The notes under the pieces are model-generated. The model had not been told where the DNA came from, ran no database searches, and worked only from the letters and a program-made list of their open reading frames with translations. DNA of 23,001 nucleotides from an uncultured Oscillospiraceae bacterium (GTDB taxonomy: Bacteria; Bacillota; Clostridia; Oscillospirales; Oscillospiraceae), in contig CAJUQD010000040.1 in the NCBI GenBank assembly GCA_910588105.1, positions 1 through 23,001 on the forward strand. Reading direction: 5' to 3'. The translations under genes were made by a program, and so were the position numbers. Of this stretch, positions 13,925 to 21,619 are shown piece after piece. Each line of letters starts with the position of its first letter. Position 1 is the first letter of the stretch.

Positions 13925-15106
13925 CTACGCCGCCTTTTTGGCAGTTTTCGGCTTGGCGGCCTTTTTCTTTGGGGCCTTTTTCGGGGCGGCCTTGGGCGCT
14001 TCCTGTACCGGGGCCGGTGCGGCCGCAGGCTCCCGCATGGCGGTCTGCATATAGTAGGCGTGCTCCGTGGACAGATCCAGCATCCCCGCCTGGGCGATGC
14101 CCAGGGTGGCGGTGCCGGACAGGGAGCGCAGGCAGGCCGTCAGGTCCGGGATCTGATACCAATATTCGCCCCGGGGAATCCCCGTCAGCGGGGCCGTGTC
14201 CAGCTGTTCAACGGCAGAACCCAGCTCCCCTTTGCAGGAGAAGGTGATCCGCCCGCCGTCAAAGGCCAGCTTCACCCGGCCCTTGGGGTCTACCGCCGCC
14301 ACGGTTTTCAGCGTCCGGCGCAGGTCGGCCACATCGGTAAGCACCGTAAACTGGTTGCGGATGTTGTTCATGAGCCGGTCCGTGTCCATGTAATCGCCCT
14401 CCATCAGACGGGCGCTGAACTTGAAGCTCTGCCGCATGAACACCAGGTTCTTTCCGGCAATGCCCACATAGAATTCGTCCTCATCCTTGCACAGCGCCGC
14501 CAGCTTTTCTAGGGAGTTGGCGGGCACCAGAAGGTTGATGTTGCCGGTGGATTTGTCGTCACCCTGGGCAGTGACCATGCACCGGCCGTTGTAGCCCGCG
14601 CCCTTCAGGCCCTTCTGGGTGAACATCAGGTTCACGCAGCGCATCAGGGGTTTGTCCTTGTCCTCCGCCGTGGCGAACATGGTGTGCCGGGCCATGGACG
14701 GGATGCCGGACAGCTTCACCGTGTCCTCCGGGAAGGGTATCTCCAGCTTGGGGAAGCTGCCCCGCTCCCAGATGGCGACGTCATACCCGGCCTGCCCGCT
14801 CCGCAGGGAGAGCACCGGCGTGTCCGGTCTGCGTTTAAGCTCCACCGTGTCGCCGGGAAGTCGTTCCAGCATCCCGGCCAGCAGCTTGGCATCCACCACC
14901 AGGGCGTCGTCTTCCGCTGTGGGGCAGCCCAGCGACTGTTCCAGCGCCGTCTCCAGGTTGGTGGCGGTGAGGGTGAGGGTGCCTGTGGCGGCGTTGGCCT
15001 CCAAAAGCGTCCCCCGCAGCGCCTCCACGGGGCTGTCTTCCGGGGCGATGGCCGCGGCCCGCTGGGCGGCACTCAGCAGCTCCGCCCGGTTCATCGTAAT
15101 GTTCAA
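13925..15106 (-). CDS. dnaN: DnaN-like sliding clamp with basic C-terminal tail
   Basis: A 393-residue homologue of the DNA polymerase III beta subunit. Residues 1 to about 360 show the repeated clamp domains, with MNRAELLSAAQRAA, TLTLTATNLETAL and VVDAKLLAGMLERLPGD in domain 1, and QFTVLTDVADLRRTLKTVAAV opening a later repeat. Divergence from housekeeping DnaN is large, so this is an element-encoded clamp that would tether a polymerase or repair factor to DNA. Residues 360-393 are an extra Ala/Pro/Lys tail not found in standard DnaN. The start is TTG at 15106: AAAGGAGGT lies 5 bases upstream, whereas the in-frame ATG at 15094 is 17 bases away from any site. The gene follows the helicase by 11 bases. 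Confidence 0.85.
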   Translation of the reverse strand: MNITMNRAELLSAAQRAAAIAPEDSPVEALRGTLLEANAATGTLTLTATNLETALEQSLGCPTAEDDALVVDAKLLAGMLERLPGDTVELKRRPDTPVLSLRSGQAGYDVAIWERGSFPKLEIPFPEDTVKLSGIPSMARHTMFATAEDKDKPLMRCVNLMFTQKGLKGAGYNGRCMVTAQGDDKSTGNINLLVPANSLEKLAALCKDEDEFYVGIAGKNLVFMRQSFKFSARLMEGDYMDTDRLMNNIRNQFTVLTDVADLRRTLKTVAAVDPKGRVKLAFDGGRITFSCKGELGSAVEQLDTAPLTGIPRGEYWYQIPDLTACLRSLSGTATLGIAQAGMLDLSTEHAYYMQTAMREPAAAPAPVQEAPKAAPKKAPKKKAAKPKTAKKAA

Positions 15107-15117
15107 AAGTACCTCCT

Positions 15118-18100
15118 TTACGCGGCAAAGCCGTCGAGGGTGAATTGATCTTCGTCCACGACAGGCTTTTTCGGTTTCTTTTTCTTCTTTTGTTCCGCCA
15201 GCGTCCGCTCCAGCAAGCCGTCGAACTCTTTTCGCCGGGTGCGGGTGCTGGCATCTTTGATGGTGGGCGCTTCCTGCGCCGGGAGCGCTGCTGCCGGCTG
15301 TGCCACAGTGCGGACACGCCGCTCCGGGTTAATGACCGCCATCTTTTTGAACGCGGCGGCGATATCCTCCACGTTGTCCTTGATGCCCAGGGCCAGCTCC
15401 TTCGCCATCTGGGAGGTCAGATCCCGCACGTCGCTCATGGCGGCAAGGCCCTCCTCGGACAGGGTGCCCTCGATGATGCCCGCCACCGCCAGCTTGGACG
15501 CCATCAGCTTCATGGCCTTGGCCTGCATGGTGTCGGCATAATAGAGCAGGTACACCTCCACCCTCGGCGCATCCTGGTTGATCCGCCAGCTTCGGCGGGA
15601 CGCCTGCCGCAAGGTGAACAGGTTGAAGCCCATACTGTAGAAGATGAGGGTGGTGAACGCATTCAAATCCAAGCCCGTTTCCACACAGCGCTGGTTTGTG
15701 ATGAGCACTTGGAGCCCCGCACGCACCCGTTTGTCCACCCATGCCTCCCGTTTATCCGGCGGGACGGCGGGCGAGAGGATCTCCGTGCGGTAGCCCTCCT
15801 GGGTCAGCAGCTTCATCAGCTTCTGCTGGGAATCGGTGCGGGTCCAGCTGGTATAGATGAGCACCCGCCCGCCGGCGGCCACCTTTTCCCGGACGATCTC
15901 CAACGTCTTCTCCTCTTTGGGAAGGATGTCCTCAAAGCTGGCCACGTTGGCCGGTTTCACGATCACTTCGCCGTTGATGGGGTGGACGATCTCAGGCTGG
16001 TCGTAGGGCTGGTCCGGGTAGACGGTGAGCAGGTTCAGGTAGGCGGACAACAGCTTATTGGCCACCTTTTGATCCGTTTTCAGCACCTTTTGCAGAATGT
16101 GTTCGGCCTGTTTGTAGCCCTTCCGCACCTTCTCCGGCATATCCAGCGGCACGGGGATCTCCTCGTAGTCCGGCAGATCCTTCCCCATATCGGACAGGGA
16201 GAGGAAGCAGGTATACTCCAGCAGGAACCGGGAGTACACCAGCGGCGACACGCCGGGCAGCTTTTTGCTGCGGATTTTCCGCTTGGCGGTGCGGCGGTTG
16301 GAGTTGTAGTCCCCCTCCAGCAGCTCGTAGGTGTTCTCTACCACGCCGTACTCCTCATCGAACCAGGCAGGCTTGCGGTAGGGCTTATCGTCTTTCCGCA
16401 TCAGGCCGGGAGTCAGGCGGTAGAGCAGGTGAAATATGCCGGAGCTGTACCCGTTGATGAGGGTGGCCGTCATGCCCACAAACAGCCTGGACACGCCGAA
16501 CAGTTCACCCATGGCGTCCCCCTGGCCGCTGGCGTTGTTGTACTCATGGAGCTCGTCACATAGGAAGCCGTCGATCCGGCCCCGGTACTTTTTCTTGATG
16601 TAGGTGCTCAGGGCATACCGGCGGCAGGCCCCCCGCACAGGCTCGTAGCCGTCCGGGTTGTCCTCAATCTCCTCCAGGCGGGCCAGGACGCGCTCATTCT
16701 TTGTCTTTTGGCGGTGCTGCGCCGCCTTCGGGCGGTACACCCAGCCGTAGTCGGTGATCTTCGCCCAGGGGATCGTCTGCCCGGGGTTGATGGCGGACCA
16801 AAGGGGCGTGCCGCAGTTCGCACAATAATGGTTGCCCCGATGCTCCTTCATAAAATAGAACTGATCCGCGTTCACCTCGTATTTTGTGCCGTCATCGCTG
16901 ATGGTCATTTTCACCGCTTCCCCGCAGTCCGGGCAGCGGAAGCTGTGCGTCCGGCGGTGGTAGGTAACAGCGGGATAGCGCATATAGCCGTCCCGGGCCT
17001 TCTCCTTGCTGAACACGGCGTACACGCTCTTGTCCCCGGCCTGATACGCGGCATACAGCCGGTCCAGGTCGGTGATGCTCTTGACCACCATGGCGAAGGT
17101 GTCGGGCAGGGTCTCGCCGATCTCCCGTACCCACTTTTTTGTGACGTGTGAAGGAGCCATGATGAGGTTGAAGGTCTTGCCCCGCCCCTTCAAAGCGGAG
17201 TGCATTCCCTGGAGCGCCCCCAGGGCCGTCGCGCCGATTTTCGTCTTCCCACTACCACATTCCGCCACAATGAGGGCGATTTTTTTGCGGGCCAACTGCC
17301 GCTTGGTGGCCTCGGCCACCGCCAGCTGGGCATCGTACAGCGAGTACCCCGCCTGGGCCATGATGGTGTCGTTGACGGCCAGCACCTCCTCGCTCAACGG
17401 CTCCGCCGCCGGGTCGAACAGGGGCTGAGATTGGCTGCGGATGCGCTGGGCCACGGTGGGGCCGAAGGTGTTGAGGTAGCCGGTGACGTTCTCTATGCCG
17501 TCAAAGCCGTCCGGCTGGCCGGGGGCCGCGCCGGGGATAGCGATGGCCCCGCTTTTCAGGCCGTCCTCCAAAAGCTCCACCACGTTGGCGTCCTCCGGCT
17601 TCAGCTTCAGCACATAGGCGTCCAGCTTCTCCCGCAGGGAGATCACCTCCAGCTGCCGCAGGTCGCCCCGGGCGGTGAGCCCGTCCAGCACGTAGTCCCG
17701 GAATTCCGGGATCAGCGGCGCGGCGGTCTTGTGGTCCACCTCCTCGAACAGGCAGTCCCGATCCCCCGCGGGGCAGAAGATGTAGCACTTCCGGGGCTGG
17801 AGTTCCTGCTGCTGGCCCTGGCCGCCGTCATCGTCTCCACCGTCGTCCGCAGGTTCGGCGGTGATCTTGTCGTCGTTGGCCATCAGCGTGGCGGTGGCGT
17901 AGACGCCGTCGTGGGCCAACTGCCGCCGGTAGCCCTTGGGCCTGCTCTTGAGCGTCCGCTTCACGTCGTTCCGAACCGCTTCCACGGTGCCGCCGCCGTA
18001 GATGGCGTCAGACATGGCCCGCACCATCTCCGGGTAGCCGCCAAAACGGATGGCGGTGATGGTGCTGTTGTCCCCATCATTCTCCAGGATGACGGTGTCC

Positions 18101-18171
18101 GCATAGGCGGTGAGCCGTATCTTGGAGCCGCCGTCGAAATAGGACAGCTCAATCAATTTGCTTAATGACAT
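15118..18171 (-). CDS. SF2 (DEAD/DEAH, SNF2-like) helicase with inserted zinc ribbon
   Basis: A 1017-residue superfamily 2 ATPase. Motif I is AECGSGKT (303-310), motif II DELH (539-542), motif III GMTAT (566-570), and motif VI QASRRSWR (857-864). LIYTSWTRT at 772-780 and ITNQRCVETGLDL at 825-837 represent motifs IV and V. A zinc ribbon (CPDC at 413-416, CANC at 450-453) is inserted between motifs I and II. The N-terminal 270 residues are a separate domain with a Gln/Asp-rich linker at about 108-125. The C-terminus has a Lys-rich patch and ends FTLDGFAA. It probably remodels or unwinds DNA in element replication or transfer. It is the first gene of the minus-strand operon, with AAAGGAG 11 bases before the ATG and an attenuator-like leader upstream. 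Confidence 0.92.
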   Translation of the reverse strand: MSLSKLIELSYFDGGSKIRLTAYADTVILENDGDNSTITAIRFGGYPEMVRAMSDAIYGGGTVEAVRNDVKRTLKSRPKGYRRQLAHDGVYATATLMANDDKITAEPADDGGDDDGGQGQQQELQPRKCYIFCPAGDRDCLFEEVDHKTAAPLIPEFRDYVLDGLTARGDLRQLEVISLREKLDAYVLKLKPEDANVVELLEDGLKSGAIAIPGAAPGQPDGFDGIENVTGYLNTFGPTVAQRIRSQSQPLFDPAAEPLSEEVLAVNDTIMAQAGYSLYDAQLAVAEATKRQLARKKIALIVAECGSGKTKIGATALGALQGMHSALKGRGKTFNLIMAPSHVTKKWVREIGETLPDTFAMVVKSITDLDRLYAAYQAGDKSVYAVFSKEKARDGYMRYPAVTYHRRTHSFRCPDCGEAVKMTISDDGTKYEVNADQFYFMKEHRGNHYCANCGTPLWSAINPGQTIPWAKITDYGWVYRPKAAQHRQKTKNERVLARLEEIEDNPDGYEPVRGACRRYALSTYIKKKYRGRIDGFLCDELHEYNNASGQGDAMGELFGVSRLFVGMTATLINGYSSGIFHLLYRLTPGLMRKDDKPYRKPAWFDEEYGVVENTYELLEGDYNSNRRTAKRKIRSKKLPGVSPLVYSRFLLEYTCFLSLSDMGKDLPDYEEIPVPLDMPEKVRKGYKQAEHILQKVLKTDQKVANKLLSAYLNLLTVYPDQPYDQPEIVHPINGEVIVKPANVASFEDILPKEEKTLEIVREKVAAGGRVLIYTSWTRTDSQQKLMKLLTQEGYRTEILSPAVPPDKREAWVDKRVRAGLQVLITNQRCVETGLDLNAFTTLIFYSMGFNLFTLRQASRRSWRINQDAPRVEVYLLYYADTMQAKAMKLMASKLAVAGIIEGTLSEEGLAAMSDVRDLTSQMAKELALGIKDNVEDIAAAFKKMAVINPERRVRTVAQPAAALPAQEAPTIKDASTRTRRKEFDGLLERTLAEQKKKKKPKKPVVDEDQFTLDGFAA

Positions 18172-18202
18172 TCATTCGCGTTCTCCTTTCTGTCTTGGAC
18201 AC

Positions 18203-18244
18203 AAAAAAAGACCGTGACGCCCACATGGGGCAATTCACAGTCTT
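18203..18244 (-). terminator. Intrinsic terminator in the helicase leader (possible attenuator)
   Basis: On the minus strand a 10-base stem with one mismatch (18235-18244 with 18208-18217) encloses a GCCC/GGGC inner stem and is followed by seven T residues (18203-18209). No full-size gene lies immediately upstream for it to end. It sits about 30 bases before the helicase start, and a short leader ORF stops inside its 5' arm. That makes premature termination, relieved under some condition, a plausible control. Confidence 0.72.
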
Positions 18245-18312
18245 CTTGTCCTTTTATTTTGTTCTTCCAAGCCGTTTCGGTCCGGCGGAGGGCAGACTTC
18301 ACCCCTTTCCAC
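18235..18312 (-). CDS. Putative 25-residue leader peptide of the helicase operon
   Basis: A GTG-started ORF of 25 codons with GGGAGGA five bases upstream. It encodes a peptide with CPPPDRNGLEEQNKRTRRL and ends with a TGA that forms part of the terminator stem at 18235-18244. The frame stays open upstream to an ATG at 18378 (47 residues in total), but that ATG overlaps the predicted -10 box. The triple Pro, and the run of Lys/Arg near the stop, are where a ribosome could slow. The peptide may equally have no function; the only support is arrangement. Confidence 0.4.
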   Translation of the reverse strand: MERGEVCPPPDRNGLEEQNKRTRRL

Positions 18313-18327
18313 GCCGTTCCTCCCTCG

Positions 18328-18355
18328 CTTACTCCGCCCTAACTTACTCCGCCCT
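18328..18355. repeat. Two direct 13-bp repeats in the helicase leader
   Basis: CTTACTCCGCCCT occurs at 18328-18340 and 18343-18355, period 15 bases, between the predicted promoter and the leader ORF start. It could be a repeated regulator site or, read as codons of the longer leader frame, a GRSK repeat. Confidence 0.7.
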
Positions 18356-18368
18356 GAAATACAAGCCC

Positions 18369-18377
18369 ATTGTACCA
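18369..18377 (-). promoter_or_regulatory. Extended -10 promoter candidate for the helicase operon
   Basis: On the minus strand TGGTACAAT, a TGn-extended -10 element. The -35 position (TATCCG) is poor. Transcription would begin near 18362 and give a leader of about 190 bases containing the repeats, the leader ORF and the terminator. Confidence 0.4.
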
Positions 18378-18461
18378 TGCCCAGGCCCGGGCGGATAGGT
18401 GGAAACAATCCAACTATAATTTGCGAAAAAAACTATATTAAAAAGCGTTAATCAATAAAAG

Positions 18462-18503
18462 TACGGGAGTATTTGTGATGAGCAAATACTCCCGTATTGT
18501 TTT
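18462..18503. terminator. Bidirectional hairpin terminator at the GC/AT boundary
   Basis: A perfect 14-bp stem (18462-18475 with 18483-18496) and a 7-base loop, followed by TTGTTTT on the plus strand and CTTTTATTG on the minus strand. No gene within 300 bases points into it, so it may insulate the two halves of the window. Confidence 0.7.
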
Positions 18504-18780
18504 CCGGCACGTCTATCTCCCAATAACCCTCATGTTTAGAGGTAGTGACAATTGGCTTAATGCGCTGTCAACAGGCAACGAATAAGCAACGTCCTCATAA
18601 TAGTGTGTGTATAGCGGCCGGTAAAACATCACTTTAAAACTTGTGCACCTTAAAAGACACATCTTTATTAAAATTATAATTTTGTTTACTAATTAAGTCA
18701 ATAGTTTTCTAATTTATGCGGATAGAACACTTCAAAAAAAGTAAAATATCAGCAACACCCAAGAGAAAGGGCGCGGGCTG
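18504..18780. other. AT-rich gap before the XRE gene
   Basis: No coding sequence is seen. A TATAAT occurs at about 18677-18682 on the plus strand within a palindromic AT stretch, but its -35 region is poor, so the XRE promoter is not firmly located. The AT content rises sharply relative to the sequence left of 18400. Confidence 0.4.
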
Positions 18781-19059
18781 ATGAGCAAAGGGGTATCCTT
18801 CAAAAACCATGACCGGTTTATTCAACTTGGGATTGCTATTTCTACCTTACGCAGGATGCGCAGTTTGTCGCAGGAGCAATTGGCTGAAAAAGCGGGGATC
18901 AGCCGCTCGTTGCTCGGTGCTATCGAAGCACCCAACTTGGCTAAGGCATTTTCGTTGGAAGTGTTTTATGACATCGCCGATGCCCTGGATGTTGATCCTG
19001 CCGACCTAATTACCGCATCTGTTTTTCCTGATCGCATTATAAATAAGAGGCCAAGATAA
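18781..19059 (+). CDS. XRE-family helix-turn-helix regulator
   Basis: A 92-residue Cro/C1-type DNA-binding protein. The helix-turn-helix occupies about residues 15-70: LGIAISTLRRMRSLSQEQLAEKAGISRSLLGAIE, then FSLEVFYDIADALDVDPADLI. The usual Gln-Glu-Gln-Leu-Ala and the following recognition helix are intact. It has no additional sensor domain, so it probably acts as a small repressor or transcription modulator. GGG-rich sequence precedes the ATG at 18781. It stands alone, with 440 bases of non-coding DNA after it. Its target is unknown; the adjacent sigma operon and the helicase leader are the nearest candidates. Confidence 0.88.
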   Translation: MSKGVSFKNHDRFIQLGIAISTLRRMRSLSQEQLAEKAGISRSLLGAIEAPNLAKAFSLEVFYDIADALDVDPADLITASVFPDRIINKRPR

Positions 19060-19452
19060 TATTTCCTGCTATTCTTCCGTGTAGCCAGAAATATTAAGAA
19101 CTTGCTAACTTTTTGAGACTATCTATGTCTATCTATGTTCATAATCCGTTCATAATTATGTGCTTAGTCAATACTATAAGAAATTATATTTTTTTTGCAA
19201 ATGCACAACTTAACAGCCTTTTTTGTTTCCTATTAAGAATAACGATGCTCATCCCAGATTTTGGACATCTGAAATAGCTTTTGTTTTTGGGGAATACACA
19301 AGTAAGCTTTCCTTTGAATTAAGGTACTCAGGACAAAAACCCAATCAGATATTGAAAATCCAGAGGCACATAGTATAATATATGATTAGGAGAAAATTTT
19401 AGAGTAACGCAGTAAAAATGTATCAGATTTCATTCATGTTGGATAGTATTCG
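19060..19452. other. AT-rich non-coding stretch with short tandem repeats
   Basis: No gene is seen. CTATCTATGT is repeated in tandem at 19119-19138, followed by TTCATAAT at 19138-19145 and again at 19149-19156. A weak 8-bp stem AATATTTC/GAAATATT lies just after the XRE stop and may act as its terminator. Confidence 0.5.
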
Positions 19453-19480
19453 TTGACATGCTTTATAAAGCGTATCAATT
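19453..19480 (+). promoter_or_regulatory. Candidate promoter/operator of the ECF sigma operon
   Basis: A perfect -35 TTGACA (19453-19458) is directly followed by a 12-bp palindrome GCTTTATAAAGC (19460-19471) in the spacer. The -10 is poor for sigma-A (TCAATT at 19475-19480, 16-base spacing), while CGTAT at 19471-19475 could suit an ECF-type -10. The start codon is at 19502. Confidence 0.4.
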
Positions 19481-19501
19481 CGAAGGTGAGGTGAGCAAGG
19501 C

Positions 19502-20020
19502 ATGATTATCTACTTGCAGACGATTAATGATACTCTTGATAGAGTGAAATTTGAACAGCTATATCAGGAATACAAAGCATTCATGCATGGAATTGCATAT
19601 CAGATTTTGCGGAATCAGCAAGATGCCGAGGATGCCGTACATAATGCTTTTCTTAGTATTGCGAAAAATATTGAAAAAATCGGGAGCCCGACGAGCCCTA
19701 AGACGCGAGGATATGTTTCCATCATTGTAGAACGAAAAGCAATAGATATTTATCGAGAGCGTAAAAAGAATACTGCCGATGAGTTGCTTGAGGAGGATAT
19801 TGGTATTTCGGTTTCTTTCCCCAATGACCATACCCTGGCTTGGTGCATTGCCAAGCTCCCTCCACGATATCGTCAAATTATTTTCTTAAAATACAGTCAT
19901 GGATATTCTGTAAAAGAAATTGCTGATATACTGGGAATAAGTCATGCAGCAGCTAGCAAAGTGGATCAGCGGGCAAAAAAGAAACTCGAAAAGATTTGTC
20001 GAGAGGAGGGTGTCTTATGA
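19502..20020 (+). CDS. ECF-type sigma-70 family sigma factor
   Basis: A 172-residue extracytoplasmic-function sigma factor with both domains. Region 2 spans about 17-85 with YQEYKAFMHGIAYQILRN and DAEDAVHNAFLSIAKN. Region 4 spans about 115-165 with LPPRYRQIIFLKYSHGYSVKEIADILGISHAAASKV, a clear helix-turn-helix. It directs RNA polymerase to a specific promoter set. The ATG is preceded by GGTGAGG. The anti-sigma gene overlaps its stop by an ATGA, the usual ECF arrangement. Likely regulon members are the envelope-directed genes that follow (20769-22913), and possibly its own promoter. Confidence 0.92.
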   Translation: MIIYLQTINDTLDRVKFEQLYQEYKAFMHGIAYQILRNQQDAEDAVHNAFLSIAKNIEKIGSPTSPKTRGYVSIIVERKAIDIYRERKKNTADELLEEDIGISVSFPNDHTLAWCIAKLPPRYRQIIFLKYSHGYSVKEIADILGISHAAASKVDQRAKKKLEKICREEGVL

Positions 20021-20694
20021 TCTCCGATGAAAGACTGCGCGAAGCAGCCCAGCAAGCTGAGAAAGCCTTCCTTGCCAGTTTGCCCGAGCCAAAAGACAGC
20101 AAGGCTGCGTTTTCTCCAGCATTTGAGCGGAAAATGAAAAAGTTGATTAAACGTATTGACCACCCAATTGTGTACTGGATACAAAAATCGGTGGCCTGTC
20201 TTGTGCTTATCCTTTTACTCGGAGGAGGCAGTGTGCTTGCGCTTAGCACAGAGGCAAGAGCAGCATTTGTTGGATGGGTGCGAGAGGTTTATGAGAGTTG
20301 GTTTGTTTATCACTATACAGGTGAAGATGCAATTACCACAGAAAATACAATTTATTATCCAGGATGGCTGCCAGATGGATATGAACTTATTGCTGCACCA
20401 GAGCCTGGCCCCCACACAATCTCTATTTATGAAAACCAAGCGAAGGACACAATCATTTTCAACTGTTTTAAAAATAGCGAGTCAATGGCTATTCAAATTG
20501 GGAAGGAGAATGCCTTTGTAGAAAAAGTTCAAATAGATGATGCATTCGCTGACTTATATGTTGACTCAAAGAGTGGAGAAACAAATCATCTCATATGGGA
20601 AGACCCCGAAAATAAAGTTATTTTTTGGTTAGTTTCAACTCTCGATAGTGACTATATGGTGAAGATTGCTGAAAGTATAGAGTTAATGGATTAA
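20017..20694 (+). CDS. Anti-sigma-like membrane protein with DUF4367 domain
   Basis: A 225-residue single-pass membrane protein. Residues 1-55 are cytoplasmic and charged, where the sigma factor would bind. One transmembrane helix lies at about 57-77 (SVACLVLILLLGGGSVLAL). The outer part from about 110 reads PGWLPDGYELIAAPEP and SIYENQAKDTIIF, and matches DUF4367, common in Firmicutes anti-sigma proteins. It would hold the sigma factor inactive until a cell-surface signal arrives. ATG at 20017 is chosen over an in-frame start at 19996 because GAGGAGGG lies directly upstream and it gives the ATGA overlap with the sigma gene. No zinc-type anti-sigma HxxxCxxC motif is present. Confidence 0.85.
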   Translation: MISDERLREAAQQAEKAFLASLPEPKDSKAAFSPAFERKMKKLIKRIDHPIVYWIQKSVACLVLILLLGGGSVLALSTEARAAFVGWVREVYESWFVYHYTGEDAITTENTIYYPGWLPDGYELIAAPEPGPHTISIYENQAKDTIIFNCFKNSESMAIQIGKENAFVEKVQIDDAFADLYVDSKSGETNHLIWEDPENKVIFWLVSTLDSDYMVKIAESIELMD

Positions 20695-20768
20695 ATATTC
20701 TACAGTTATCATTGTCCAAAGTCGCCACAATAATACGTTATTTCATATTAAAGAGAGGAGGTGAATTG

Positions 20769-21128
20769 ATGAAAAAACGTAGTTTTCCGTTCCTGATTGC
20801 GTTCATTTTCCTACTGTTTGTGACATCTGCAAACGCGCAATCAGCTAGGCTACCCGGCAGCAGTGTTCTTTTAACATTTAATGGAACCAAAGCATGTTGT
20901 GATGTTACAATCATTGCAGATGACTTGAAAAGTGATATCAATGCAGTGATTAAACTCCTAGATGGTAACACCGAAATCAACTCATGGGAAGTATCTGGAC
21001 ATGGATATCTATACTTTTCTGACAGCACAACGTCAGTCATAAAAGGCCGAAGCTATGTACTGACTGTCGAGTATACTATCTCGGGCACCCCTCAATCAAC
21101 GCTGAAAGCATCTGGAATATGTAAGTAG
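20769..21128 (+). CDS. Small secreted protein of unknown function
   Basis: A 119-residue protein with a clear signal peptide: MKKR, a hydrophobic core FPFLIAFIFLLFV, and a likely cleavage after TSANA (about residue 23). The mature part of about 95 residues is beta-rich (SSVLLTFNG, CCDVTIIADD, GRSYVLTVEYTISG) with three Cys (two adjacent). It resembles the small secreted Ig-like proteins of Clostridia, but I cannot assign a family. GGAGGTGAATTG precedes the ATG, an excellent ribosome site. It follows the anti-sigma gene by 74 bases, probably in the same transcript, and ends at a strong terminator. Confidence 0.78.
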   Translation: MKKRSFPFLIAFIFLLFVTSANAQSARLPGSSVLLTFNGTKACCDVTIIADDLKSDINAVIKLLDGNTEINSWEVSGHGYLYFSDSTTSVIKGRSYVLTVEYTISGTPQSTLKASGICK

Positions 21129-21159
21129 CATATACTCACTTAAAAAAGCACCGTTTTAT

Positions 21160-21195
21160 AGCTGGGTCAAACGAAAATCGTTTGACCCAGCTTTT
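21160..21195 (+). terminator. Intrinsic terminator after the secreted-protein gene
   Basis: A perfect 15-bp stem (21160-21174 with 21178-21192) around a 3-base loop, followed by TTT and a T-rich tail. It closes the ECF sigma operon. Confidence 0.85.
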
Positions 21196-21587
21196 CTCAA
21201 TTAATCCAAAGCAAAAAATGTAAGCATAAACTATCCCAACGTTTAGCGACAGGTAAAGCAGGTTGAGAAAATACAATAGCGTCCAATAAGGTGCCATGTA
21301 TTCTCGAATAGTACATGGCACTTGCTTGTAGTGGGATAGAGTCATTGGAGCGGGGACTGCGTTGTCGAGAATTATGCACAAAAAGGTTCAATTTGTTCCC
21401 GGCATATGTATAAGTGTCCCAAATTGAGAAAAACTTGCGTTATATATTTATGGGAGGTGCGCATAATGAAGTGATTGCGCCCTACGAAATAGGCGAATGT
21501 ATCACAAACATTGACGAGGAGGTTGAAAAGATCAGAATATTATTTTGAAGGCCAGAAACCCAATTACACTATAAGAAGGAGAACCTT
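21196..21587. other. Non-coding stretch with a hairpin and a gene remnant
   Basis: A perfect 10-bp hairpin lies at 21291-21321 (arms 21291-21300 and 21312-21321). A 32-codon ORF at 21450-21548 (APYEIGECITNIDEEVEKIR) has no ribosome site at its ATG. GGGAGG lies before another ATG at 21465, which reads only two codons before a stop. One missing base would join that ATG to the longer frame. I do not recognise the peptide. No clear promoter for the next gene is seen. Confidence 0.45.
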
Positions 21588-21619
21588 ATGAAAAAATTTG
21601 TTCACTAATTTTAGTATTC

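Noticed and set aside
13484..14512. 342-codon plus-strand frame across the clamp and DUF3268 genes
   Set aside because: It spans two real minus-strand genes with overlapping ends, and its composition is of the shadow type.
15145..16563. 472-codon plus-strand frame across the helicase C-terminal half
   Set aside because: Antisense of conserved helicase motifs; no ribosome site.
17200..18165. 321-codon plus-strand frame across the helicase N-terminal half
   Set aside because: Antisense shadow of the same gene.
18165..18398. 77-codon plus-strand frame in the helicase leader
   Set aside because: It runs across the terminator stem and repeats, has no ribosome site, and the minus-strand elements explain the sequence better.
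19119..19156. Short tandem repeats as a CRISPR array or iteron origin
   Set aside because: Only two copies of 10 and 8 bases, with no spacers and no initiator gene beside them.
21136..21381. 81-codon hydrophobic minus-strand frame
   Set aside because: It reads through a perfect terminator palindrome, has no ribosome site, and its hydrophobicity follows from AT-rich sequence.
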